A stretch of 64,000 nt of DNA from Paragordius varius (Eukaryota; Nematomorpha): assembly GCA_964247055.1 (NCBI GenBank), contig OZ176051.1, forward strand, positions 1,178,001 through 1,242,000, read 5' to 3'. Below the pieces are notes generated by a model. It did not search any database, was not told where the DNA came from, and saw only the letters and a list, made by a program, of their open reading frames with translations. The position numbers were made by a program, and so were the translations under genes. Positions 47,901 to 59,504 of this stretch are shown in pieces (the stretch's first letter is position 1; every line of letters starts with the position of its first letter).

Positions 47901-50900
47901 TTTGACAGATTAAACTTAATAATTTACCGTAACCTATGTTATATGCGACTCAATGAAAGGTATTATTGAAATAAAAATATTGACACTATACATATTGAAA
48001 TTCTTAATTTGGACATTTTTAAAAACTTTCATTTTCTAAAAAAAGGTAAAGTTATTTTGGTTGATAGACCGCGGTGTATTCTTGTTTTTTATCAGTGCAT
48101 TTAAAAAACAGTCCATTCGATAACTGGTTATCAAAATAATCATTTTTTTCAAATATGAAATTTAAGTATAAAATAACATACATGAGGATCTAATATATAT
48201 ATGGACTGCTGTATTTCCAAAACACATAATTGAAAACTTAAAATCAGTCAAATTAACAAGTTTTTTTTATAAAACTCCTAAAAAAATGTTGTATTGGTTA
48301 AAATACCACAACTAATATCAATCATTTTTGCTAAAAAAGCATTAGACATTTCCTTTTTTTGTTTGTGGTAAAAACAAACACCTGTCTAAATAAAGGGCAT
48401 TAACCATTTTTTGCCCAATAATTATTAATGAAAACTATAAACTTATATGAATTTGCAGCCTGAATTTTATCTTGAGGAAGGCTTTAAATTAACTGTAAAA
48501 ATTATTTGAATGAACCCCAAAATATCTATAAAACAAAACGAATAAACATTAAAATTTGGTTTTGATATCCCAACTGAGCTTAAAAATACAATCGAGGAAG
48601 AGGGTTTGGACTTCATAAAAAATTTAAAAACATATTATTTTGTCCCAATAATATATTCATAAGGGGTTTCAAAAAAGAATTCCTTTCAACTTTATTTTTA
48701 ATTTATCTGTATTATTCAATTATTATTAACGACTTCTGATATATTTTAAATATAAATAGTAAAAGTTTTCCAATTCTTCAGAAGTTTGCAGAAAAATAAA
48801 AAAAATAAATTGATTTAACAGTCACTTTTAATATGATAAATTAAAACCAATTCTAGCGTTTATGGGGGCAAAATATTACTTTACAAATTAACCCCTTAAA
48901 TTCTAACATTAAAATGATATATCTACAAAACCAAACACTAAATTTAAAATAAGTTTTTTCCAAAATTGTGACTTTTTAAATAAAAAATCAGCATTTTAAT
49001 ATAATAAAACAAACAAGGACGGATAAAGTTTTAGTTTGTGAAAATTAGTTCATTTAAAAATAAAAAAACTACCATTGGATGTGTATGAGGTGGTCATATC
49101 AGACCCCACAAAAGATTCTTCCATATCCAAAGTAGAAAGGGAACTGTTTCGGTTTGCGCCATTTAAATGGTTTAGTTTTTTGACAAAATTGAAACGTTCA
49201 TAAAAGGGTATGCGTGAATCCTTTTTTCTTTCAACTTGAGGTGTATAGTAACCATTGAAATAATTTTCTGGTGAATTTAACTGGTCGTATTTTTTTTCTT
49301 CAGAGATCCTTGGAAAAATGTTTGAAGAACTTATCGCTTGATCTTCAGGTACTGTAGTTAAGAATTTTCTATGCTTTCGAGAACTTTTAAAACTAATGGG
49401 GTCGTCTGATAATTCTAACTTTTTACCAGCGGGACACATAGATATGGTTGAATTTGTGTTTGAGGTTTCTACTACTTGACAGGATGGCTGATTAATAATA
49501 TCTTGCCACCATTCGTGAAAACTTAAATCTAGGAAAGAATTGCCTGTGTCAGTTGAAGATTTTGTTGAAGGGAAAAACATATTTTGACTTTTAAACCAAT
49601 TTTTATTCGTAAGTTTTTGAACTAAACTCCTATCAGATGATAAATTTGGTGTACAAGGAGCGCTATGATGGATTTGTTCGGAATAAGTACTTTCTTGCGA
49701 CACATGAGATACAAAAGATTTTCGAAACCAAATTTTTCTTTTGACAGCCGAAGTGAAATGTGGAGCGTGCAATTTTAAACTTTCCTTTTGAGAATTAATG
49801 GGAATACAGCCGTCTGAATCATTTAATATATCCTACAACAATAAGAAATATTTATTTAACCAAAAAAAACTGTTTGGAATTTCGTGAAAAATAATTTTCA
49901 ACACACAATTGTTTCAATTTAAAATAAATATGAAAGGAAAGGATAGGACAGGTGTGCAAAAAACATATTGCTTTCATTATTGTTATTGTTATTGCAGTTC
50001 GATCTGGTTGGCATATTTATTAACCCAATTTATTATTTTCGAAAAAATATGTTTTATGCGAAGCTAAATAATTAATTATTTAATTTAATTGGCAAAAAGT
50101 AGAATATGAATATTCAAATTTGCATTTTAATCAATCAAGGTCGTTGCCCTCTGCCAAATTAATTTTCGAAATTTAATCACGTAACCACTTTTATGTGAAC
50201 CGGAATAAGGTTAAAAATGCTAATTTTTTTTGGTAAAAAATCTTCAAATGTGATAATTTTCTACAGCTTTTTACTTAAATCAAAAATAATTTATTAGCAA
50301 ATATAAATAAATGGTTAAATATTTGATTTAAATTTTAATACGATTAATTTTTATAAACTAAATTGTTATGAACAAACTTTTTATGGGAGTTAATTTGATA
50401 TTCTTCGAAAACTATACCTTAAAAGTTTGACAGACCAGTCGAAATTTTTTTGATTGAAAATTTCCATCTTGATACAAACTGATCCATGCCGGACACCATT
50501 CACTTTCAGTTGGATTGATAGGGTCTATTACTATTTAGAAGACAAAATATAAATATTCAGTGCTTTTCAATATTATATTGACAAAAAAATTTATTTTTTC
50601 AGATAAATTATGATTTTTCAAAAGTTTATGAATAATATAAAGCACAATTATCAAAAAATAATTTTAAAAGACTTTGTATTTAATCGATATAATTGGATTT
50701 AATTGCTAGGCTGTAACCAGGGCGGTCAAAAGACCGATATACTATATATTCGCAAGAATTTAAATACTAGAAAAAAGTTATTGCATTTTTTCTGCTATTA
50801 ACCGAAATCAAGAACATTATGTCAAATAAAATTTCATACCATATAGAGTAAAACACAAGAGCTATCTGTTAGGTGTGCAAAAGGTACCGTTTATTATTAT

Positions 50901-53900
50901 ACCTGTTTAATACTAAAACACAGACAAGAAAATATAGTTGAAATTTGATATCTATGCCCCGTCAAAAGTCGCTATTGTAATTAATTAAAAAAATAATTTT
51001 TAACCCGGGTGGATCAAATATTTTTTCTGTATATCAATAAAAATTGGTGTGCGCATTAATAATCAGAATGAACTTAACTATCGCTACATGTGGTTTTTCC
51101 TTGTCCAACTTGTAATCTTATTACGCAACTTTAATATCGGAAAATTATTCGTGAAAATGTATGAGATATACTTTAGTATACTAACTATACACGATTTTGG
51201 GACAAAAGTTCTCAAAAAACCGATATTTAAGGACTTTCGGATTAAACTGAGGCTCTTTTGAAAAGGCCACTCGATTATTTGCAACTCTATAAATGAATAA
51301 ATTTCAAGTATTTAACTGGGCTCACACCATCATCTAGAAAATTTAATTAAAGCTTTTACATTATACAAAAGATAAGTAATATAGTGTATTTTGAACAATT
51401 TGTTTCCTTGAAAATAATGTAATTTTGGAATTTTTAAAACTTTTACCCATTTTCGATTGAAAGAATTACATTTTTATTGATTCATAATCGAACAAAAATA
51501 CTCTCATAAAATAATGGAAGGACCCCGGGAAACTTGCTCTGAAGCCAAAAAATACATTTGATACAATAATTAAAGCATTTTAGTGTCTTCTTAGCGGAAA
51601 AATAATACTTAATAATAATTTAAAATCAATTTTTGTCGTTAAATTTGGTTAGTTTAAGAAATATTATAAAATATATTTTAACAAATAATATCGATTTTTT
51701 TAGGTATAGCAGCATTTAATTTATTCGGCTTAATCTATATATTTATAAAAATGGAAAGTGGTGGCTTTGTGATCTGTTTCCGGAAAACCGTTAGAGCCAT
51801 TCAAATCCAAATGCCAAAAAAATATAATCATTAATGAATGCCCCGACAATAGCTTCGCTCTTTTTTTGAATTAGGCCCCTGTTCGGGTCCACCCCGTGTA
51901 AAAAACGGGTTTTTTTGAAAACATATGTACTTAAAAATCGTCTATTTGAGACAATTTTCCGGAGAACGAGTTGGACCATTCGATTTTAAATATGCGTTTT
52001 TTTATTTTCGATTGCGCTGAACATAGTCGGCTCTCTTTAATTTTGACCTTAGACCCGCTCCCCCCGTAAGCCATTTTTTCAAACCATCACAAAAATAATT
52101 TATTGTTCAATGAGGATTCCAGGTATTCCCTGTTAAAAGGCTAAAATTTTTGATCGTGCGTTTTCTTATATTGGCTGCTGAGTAAGGAGATTCGCTAAAA
52201 ACTGATCAGTCATATCGAAATAGTGTGCCTTGGAGCTAAATTTCAGAAAACCGATCAAGCCATATGAGTTTAATAGATGCTTAAAATACCCGTAACAAGG
52301 CAAAAATTTAGGTCGTGCGGTTTTTTTAAAATTAGCCGTTAATTAGGCCCTTCACGCCCTGAAAAATGTGCCATTATTAAATGATTTTTCAGTTTTGAGG
52401 CAATTTTTCCAAAATCTAATAAGAGCATATGGAATCAATCGTGATTCCAGGTATTCTCCGTAAAAGGCAAAAATTTTAATCAAGCGCTTTTTTTGTATCA
52501 GCCTCTGGGTAGGGAGCTACCTGCCTACAACTGCGCCACCATATCAAAATTTTTAGGAGTTAATTTTCAGAAAACTTATCAGGCCATATAAGTTTTATAA
52601 GGGCCTGAGATATTACCCGTAAAAAGGCAAAAATTTAAGTAGAGCTGTTTTATTAAATATCCCTCAATTAGGCCCTTGCCCTGAAAAATGCGTCACCATA
52701 GACTAACTTTTTGTTTTTGAGGCAATTTTTGGAAAATCCCACGAGAGCATATGGAACAGTCATGAATCCAGGTGTTACCCGAATTAAGTCAATAATTTTA
52801 ATCGAGCGATCTTTTGTTTCGCCCCTGGATAGGGGGCTACCCGCGTAAAACTGCGTCACCATATCGATACAGCATGCTTTTGGAGCCAAATTTCAGAAAA
52901 CTATGAGAATCTGTAAGTTCAATAAGAGCCTAAAATTTTATTACCCCTTAAAAACAAATATTTTAAATATAGGGGGCTTTATAAATAAGTCCGCTAAGTA
53001 ATTACGCCCTGAAAAATGCACCGCCATAGAACAATTTTTTATTTTTGAAACAATATTTCCAAGAAATTATAGGAACATATGGAATCCATGATAATTTCAG
53101 ATATTGTCCATATAAAGCCAAAAATTTTGCCCAACGCTTTTTTATGCCTGCCCCTGGGTAAGGAGCTACCCGCCTAAACTGCGCCACTATTTGCATTGTT
53201 TTGGAGAAAAATTATGAAGCCATATGAGCTCATTAAAAGCTTGAAATATTACCTGTAACAAAGTAAAAAAGGTCAGACATTTTTTATTAGCCGTTAATTT
53301 GGGGCCTTTATGCCCAAAAATACGACATCATACAACGATTATTTAGTGTTGAGATATTTTTTCGAATAACTCATGAGACGAAGGTATCAAAGATGATTTT
53401 AAATATTTGCCATATAAAGGCAAAGAATTTAGCACAGCGCTTTTTCCATAGAGGTGGGTAGAGGTCTACTGGTTTAAAACTGAGATACAAAAATGGCGTG
53501 GCTTTGGAGCTATTCAAAAAACTTAAAAGCCATACGAGTTCAATAAAGGCTTTAAATATTACCCATAAAAAGTTAATAACGGTTTTTTCCGTTAGCCGTC
53601 AATTTGGGGCCTTCACACAAGTAAACAATATATTATGAATGCACCGAAAATCATAATATTGTTGATGCCTTTTTTGAATACCCCCCCCCCCCCCCCCCAA
53701 GAAGTTCGAATGACTTCCTCGAGCTGCGTAGCAGCCTGAGATTTACGCTAGTTGGAAATAAAATGCGAATATTTGCTTTTGCTAATAGGAATTTTATTTT
53801 TTATTTAAACTCTATTTACCATTTCATATTTATTATACGGGGCCTCCATCTATCCGCCTAATAATTTATCACAAACACTCAAATTTTTGGTTACACCGTG

Positions 53901-55014
53901 TGATAAGAAGATCGCCACCTGAAAAACGTTTATTTCTAATTTTCAAAAGAAATTCGGTAAGTCATTTTTTCCGAAGATTTAAGCAGATCAATTGTTCGTT
54001 TTGAAAATGAGTAATTAAGCTTATAGTTATAGAAAATGAATCCCTGGAAATAATACGCCGCAGCTATGACTCCATATGTTTTAAAAAGGAATTTAATGAT
54101 GTCGGCATTGTGCGAATAAAAAATTCAAAAAATTAAGTTTCACAATTTTTTATTTTAAAAGGACTTTATAATACATAAAATATCCTTTATAAGATAACGC
54201 TCGAAAGAATTAGTTAATTTTTATGCCGGGGTTGTATTAGTTACGCCATCAGATTTTTTATTGAGTAAAAATTAGGATTTAATTGCAAATTTTGTCAAAT
54301 TTTATGATTTAATTTAAAATTTACAGCATTAGTAAAAGATATTTGAGAAAGTAAAGCAGAAAAACGGTTTTGAGCAAACTGTACAAATTATTCTGAAATA
54401 GATTAAAATTAAGAAAAAATAGGAGCTAAAAAATTACCCTTAAATCTAAAAAATAACCGATAAACATTAACTTTGGCATATAAATATAGTAAAACATATT
54501 TATAAAGTACGCCTGAATTAAAATATCTAATATTATAAAGTTTTCCAGTAAGAGGTCGGATAAGTTGTGAGTTTAATGAATTTAAAAGAATAAAAATTGT
54601 TTAATATGGTTTTTTAGATTTATTGCAATATAACAGTCAGTTATTCTGGATTTAATTAATTTCAGCATTAGAATTAATAATATTAATGGATCTGTGCGCA
54701 CATGTTCTTTAATTAAATATATGTTTATCATATCAAGTTTTAATATTATTAAAAAAACGATTAATTTTTATTAAATTAAACTGTGTTAATTATAAAAATA
54801 TGGCTTATTCTGAAATTCTTACATGGAATGCCTATATTTTGATTCAATTTTAAATTATCTGAATGGACAATTAAAAACGTTATATCAATTTTTAATTTAA
54901 TTAACAATTTTTAAATAAAAATATAAAATCCTTACCTTTAAAATAAATTTCAGTCAAGGGTAGAATTAATTTTGAGCCATTATCACAGAAAGAGGAAAAT
55001 ATATCTGTATCCAT
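35977..55014 (-). CDS. SynGAP/DAB2IP/RASAL2-type Ras GTPase-activating protein, about 1915 aa in 20 exons
   Basis: Stimulates GTP hydrolysis by Ras/Rap at membranes. Exons on the minus strand: 55014-54936, 50530-50418, 49832-49073, 45527-45403, 45005-44797, 42542-41637, 41533-41085, 41016-40697, 40434-40272, 40178-40011, 39830-39710, 39632-39405, 39339-39192, 39112-39011, 38926-38481, 38366-37832, 37470-37140, 36746-36632, 36536-36174, 36043-35977. Phase closes throughout. Introns run from 65 to 4405 nt; none is ultrashort. Residues about 50-740 contain a divergent, loop-rich PH region. C2 is at about 745-960 ([30 protein letters not shown]). The GAP domain is at about 990-1290 with arginine finger loop [10 protein letters not shown] and [18 protein letters not shown] polar Asn/Ser-rich tail follows. 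The last exon, giving the C-terminus VERL, is inferred; without splicing the preceding exon would instead end at 36110. The middle and N-terminal exons are less certain than C2/GAP. Confidence 0.88.
42543..44796 (-). other. RasGAP intron (2.25 kb)
   Basis: AT-rich, with a pyrimidine CTTCCTT run near 44185. No repeat family member or further exon is recognised. Confidence 0.5.
45528..49072 (-). other. RasGAP intron (3.5 kb)
   Basis: AT-rich and low in ORFs over its whole length. No transposon ends, R2/R3 blocks or additional exon can be supported. Alternative first exons cannot be excluded. Confidence 0.45.
50531..54935 (-). other. RasGAP first intron (4.4 kb) hosting a Helitron
   Basis: Separates the 26-codon first exon from the rest of the gene. 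Nearly half is Helitron copy 4 (51734-53751), lying antisense to the gene. The remainder is plain AT-rich sequence. Confidence 0.6.
51734..53751 (+). mobile_element. Non-autonomous Helitron, copy 4 (2018 bp), with about five tandem modules
   Basis: Begins with TCTATATATTTATAAAAATG after an A and ends GAGATTTACGCTAG before a T. A GCTGC-GTA-GCAGC hairpin precedes the end, and a run of C residues sits at about 53682-53698. Five modules repeat at roughly 320-bp spacing; the GGGTA-GAGCTAC-type landmark lies at about 52170, 52505, 52828, 53155 and 53455. It lies in the first intron of the RasGAP gene, in the opposite orientation. No replication-initiator or helicase coding region. Confidence 0.9.
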
Positions 55015-56471
55015 AATAATTATATACGTAAAAATAGTGTTGTAATAATTTTCCGAGTCTCCAAAATTTGTAGTATTGAATCATATATAAAATATAAAAT
55101 TTTATTTAAAATATGATAATTTTGGGTTAAATAAATTTACTTTAAAATAAAGAAAAAAAAAGTCTATAAAATGCTAAAATAGTGTTTAATGCATAAGCCT
55201 GGAATCATGAATGGCAAACGATGTAATGTTTGCAGAATAAAAATATATTTTTTTAGAAAATGATTGATTTGGAACAATGGGTTCGTTTATATTTTTGCAT
55301 TATTTATTTATTGAGGAAATGTGCTTTTAGGATGGGAAGGTTTTATAAAGGCTGCAGACTTCATATTAATAAACGCTAGAATAATGCAGAATTTTGTTCT
55401 AAAACTATAAGCTAAAAATTTCAGAATAAAAAAGATTTAATATATTTAATTTTGCAAATTCGAGAATATTTAAACGAGAACGATAATATAGCTAGCTATT
55501 GCTTTATGTAAAGGAATATTAAAAATAATCGCATTTTAATTGTTTGTTTTTACACCTTTTCAATTTGATCGTTTCGATTTACATTTAATATTTTTTTCTA
55601 TTATTTTTAGAAAGTAATAATTTCATTATCCTTCATTGTGAAATTGGAAAAAAAATGTTTGTTTTTGCAAAAACAAACAACATTTAATTAACAAATACCA
55701 ATTTTTACCTGAACTTGATGTTTAAAAATGTATGTTTTTCAAAAAAATCACAAATTTTTCAAATTAAAATGTTACAAAGAAGGGGATTTTTACCTATAAA
55801 AAATATATACAATAGCGTATGGTATAAAACGATGTTGGTCCATAAAAGAATAAAAAATATGTTTTTTTAAAAAATAACCCTAGTTGTATATACACATACC
55901 CATAATATGCCCTTGTTTTTTTAAAAAAATTATTCTTTTATGGACTAACATTGTTTTATGCCATACGTTACTGTTTGATAACCACTTTTATATTTTAGTT
56001 GTCTTTTAATCCTCTCTTAAACATGTAAATGTTATCTTTCTGTTATTTATTAAAAATTGTAAATTTGTATCGTTTTTTTTCTATTTTTTATAGAGCACAA
56101 GCAGTTAAATTGCATTTCATTTCAAATGTAACGCGCAAAATATTTATTATTATGAGAAAAAACATTTTAAGCGAAATCTACCTTTTTGAAAAATGATTTT
56201 TAAAATATAACGCTTTCACAACCTTTCTTCCTTTATTCTGTTAAAAAAGATTTAAAAATTTTTTTCATTGAAATTAGATTAATGATATAAATCCTAATAA
56301 AATAGATTACTATTATTGTTAAAAAAGCAATTTTAGGTTACAAAAATAATTTTCCATTTTAACCTAATTTTCACTCTTCGTGTGTATGTTATTAAAATTC
56401 AGATTATTGAAAAAGGTGTAATTCATTGTTATTTAAAATCAACTTGTAAGAGATTTTAAACTAGAGATGCA
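55015..56471. other. Divergent intergenic region between the RasGAP and coiled-coil genes
   Basis: Likely contains the promoters of both divergently transcribed genes. AT-rich; the only structure seen is the inverted repeat at 55810-55978. Confidence 0.4.
55810..55978. repeat. Inverted repeat, MITE-like (about 165 bp)
   Basis: The left arm GCGTATGGTATAAAACGATG...GTCCATAAAAGAATA and the right arm TATTCTTTTATGGACTAACA...TTTTATGCCATACG are inverted copies of about 60 bp with a few mismatches, around a loop of about 45 nt. The whole segment could form one long hairpin. Confidence 0.75.
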
Positions 56472-57920
56472 ATGGAAAATGCCAAAATTCATGCAATCAG
56501 ATTAGAAACTGCGAAAAAATTTAATGATATTATACTCGAGATGTTTTGTCAATTCAAGCATCAGGTAGAAGGAAATTTAATTGATATCACAACTCAAATC
56601 TCAGGGTTAACGGTAAACTGTTTGTTTTTCCTTGATTTTATTATTAGTTTATATATATAATATCAAACTTTTCTTTAAATATTTTTGAAAAAAACTCTTG
56701 TGCCTCTATTTAGGAGGATGTTTTAAATTTGGTAAAACTCTTTGAATATCATCAAAAAGATCGGGATGATATGAAACGACGGATAGAAAAATGCGAAGAA
56801 TCAATTAAAAAATGCCAAAACAACAGTAATGAACGATACCTGAATGAAAGTAAGTACAAAATATATATATTAAAACCTAATATATAGAAGATCAAGCAAG
56901 TGATTTGAAAATGCGCATACAAGTTAAAAGTTCCATAAAACATTTTTTAGAAACTAATGGAAGTGTGCAAAGAAAGTGACGAGAAAGTCAAAAAAGATGG
57001 AAACGGATTGGTATTTTATAGAATTTTTGTTTTATATGGCTTGGACTAGGTCACTGGTGAATGCTTTCAGACGGGCTATAACCGTTTTTAAAAATAACTA
57101 ATCTAAATTTTTTGTACATACGGTAGACCTTATGAAAATGATTTTTCTTTAAATAAACAGACCTAAACTAATTAAATTGTGATCTCATGCACTTTCTGAT
57201 TTTCGGAGGACTAATTTTTGAGTTCTAATATATATTTTTTCCCACGATCGTGCCTTTAATCTAATAAAAAGGCTAAACCTACTAAGTTGGAATACCTTTA
57301 GAGTCCCAAAATAAACAACCAAGTCCGATTATGGAAGACAGATTATTATAAATATTGAGAGTTTGACCAAGTTTAAGTAATAAGGGGATTGTAATATCTG
57401 GTCAAAATAAAATTTTGCAACATTTAAAACGTAAAATCAAATTAATTGGTTTAAGCTAAAATATTGGTTGTATCATAGTAAAACTTGTAATTATATTTAT
57501 TTTTATATCAATTAGAAAGCTAGTTTGACAGTCAACATTCCGCTGATGATATTGCATAAATCAGAACCCGTTTTTATCAATTTAAACAGTGAAAATAAGT
57601 ATAATATATATGAATAAAATAGACTAGACAAAAATTATACGACAAAGTCCAAAGAAAATTACGGTACCCAAAATCAGAGCACTTTTAATAATACTGGGCA
57701 AAATGGATCAAATACGTCAAATAATAAAAATCAATTATATAAATTGGCTCCTTTAGCGACGCCGGAATTATCAACCACATGTCTCTTCAATAATGGCGCC
57801 ATCGATGGCAAAACATCAACAGATTCCTCTTATCAATCATACTATTTGAATAACAATGATCTATATGAAAACCCCAATACTAGTCCAAAAATTAAAAGTA
57901 ATTCTTTTATAAAATACTGA
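56472..57920 (+). CDS. Coiled-coil protein of unknown function, 250 aa in six exons
   Basis: I do not recognise the family. Model exons: 56472-56612, 56714-56849, 56888-56922, 56951-57010, 57516-57598, 57623-57920; phase closes with TGA. Introns are 101, 38, 28, 505 and 24 nt. Residues 1-115 are charged and helical with heptad-like spacing (FNDIILEMFCQFKHQVEGNL, KDRDDMKRRIEKCEESIKKC, MRIQKLMEVCKESDEKVKK), suggesting a coiled coil. Residues about 150-250 are an Asn/Ser/Thr-rich disordered tail. There is no signal peptide or membrane helix. The exon at 57516-57598 is the least certain, and another exon could hide in the 505-nt intron. An upstream out-of-frame ATG at 56467 is ignored. Confidence 0.65.
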
Positions 57921-58420
57921 TAAGTTAGCCCACATTGAAAACAGCATTTGGGGCCAAAAATTTATTTGGTTTTCCATTATGGTTCGAAATTCTTAGGGAA
58001 TAAAATTGAATTATGAAAAATGTAAATGACATAGAAATTTGGTAATTGCTAATACAGGGCTTTAACCGAAATCAGAAACATTTTGAGATTAAATAGGAAC
58101 TAATTTCTGGTTCCACTTTCTTAAATATCATACTGGTCCCGGTTACAAAATGCAATTTACTTCGGCTGCATTTACAATTTTTCGAACACATCTCGGTTAA
58201 GGTTACATAACCAAAATAAATAAAAATAGTTAATCATGCTTAATAAACAACAATTTAAGCCAAATATTAAAAACAATCTGAAACTTTTAAGGCTTTAAAA
58301 TAGATTTATATTTACTTATGTATTCTTTTAATAATAATAAAAATATATTAATATAATATGTAATTATAACATATTTTGATAAGAAATTTAAAATTTGGAA
58401 CCAAAGTGTTTTATCAACAA
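57921..58420. other. AT-rich intergenic DNA
   Basis: The 3' flank of the coiled-coil gene up to the Helitron. No feature seen. Confidence 0.4.
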
Positions 58421-59504
58421 TCTATATATTTATAAAAATGGAAAATGCTGGCTTTGTGATCTGTTTCCGGAAAACCGGTAGACGCATTCAAATCCAAATG
58501 TTGAAAAAATACAATCATTAATGAATGCCCCGACAATAGCTTCGCCCTTTTTTTTGAATTAGGCCCCCAATTCGGGCACACCCCGTGTAAAAAACGTTTT
58601 TTTTTGAAAACACAAGTCCACAAAAATCGTGTCTTTAAGACAATTTTCTGGAGAACGTGTTGGATCATTCAATTTCAAATATGATTTTTGTTTACTTATT
58701 TTCGATTGCGCCGAACATAGTGGTCTCGCTTTTTTAATTTAGGCTCTATTTTTACCCGCTCCCCCGGTAAAATGCAATTTTTTTCAAAAAACAAAGTCCA
58801 CAAAAATAATTTTTTAAATCTATTTTTCGCCCAAAAGACCGTAAATATTCAATAAAAATTCCACATATTCCCTGTTAAAAGGCAAAAATTTTAGTCAAGT
58901 GTTTCTTTGATGATAGCTGCTGGGTAAGGAGCTACCCGCTAAAAACTGATTCGTCATATGGCTTTGTGATCTGGTACCGGAAAACCGGTAAACCCATTCA
59001 AATAAAAATGTCGAAAAAATATAATCATTAATGAATGCCCCGACAATAGCTTTGCCCTTTTTTTTGAATTAGGCCCCCAGTTCAGGCCCACCCCGTGTAA
59101 AAAACGGTTTTTTTTTGAAAACACAAGTCCACAAAAATCGTGTCTTTGAGACAATTTTCTGGAGAACGTGTTGGATCATTCAATTTCAAATATGATTTTT
59201 GTTTACTTATTTTCGATTCCGCCGAACATAGTGGTGTAATTTAGGCCCTCTTTTTACCCGCACCCCCCTTAAAATGCCATTTTTTTCAAAAAAACAAAGT
59301 CCACAAAAATAATTTTTTAAATCTATTTTTCGCCCAAGTAAACAATATATTAGTATTAATGCCCTGTTTTGAAACTCCTATGAGATCATAGGTATTAAAT
59401 TATGTTTGGAAATAATCCACATTGTCCCTTTTTTCAAAAAGCTCCTCCCCCCAGAAGTCCGAAGGACTTCCTTGGGCTGCGTAGCAGCACGAGATTTACG
59501 CTAG
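58421..59504 (+). mobile_element. Non-autonomous Helitron, copy 5 (1084 bp)
   Basis: Begins with TCTATATATTTATAAAAATG after an A and ends GAGATTTACGCTAG before a T. Near the 3' end are hairpins GAAGTCC-GAA-GGACTTC and GCTGC-GTA-GCAGC. As in copy 3, the 5' domain occurs twice (CCGGAAAACCGGTAGACGC near 58465 and CCGGAAAACCGGTAAACCC near 58977). The ORFs at 58414-58668 and 58954-59154 are antisense readings of this duplicated domain. Confidence 0.9.

Noticed and set aside
52668-53196. Minus-strand ORFs in Helitron copy 4 sharing similar peptide ends
   Set aside because: They fall at the same place in successive 320-bp modules, so the likeness comes from the tandem repeat, not from a protein family.
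51734-53751. Tandem modules as a CRISPR array or satellite
   Set aside because: The repeats are about 320 bp, diverged and bounded by Helitron ends. There are no short direct repeats with unique spacers.
58414-59154. Similar ORFs in several Helitron copies (also 12125-12458, 22082-22279, 33636-33922, 51791-51979) that look like a conserved small protein
   Set aside because: They are both-strand readings of the duplicated Helitron 5' domain, vary in frame and length between copies, and have no start context or domain. The similarity is explained by DNA copying.
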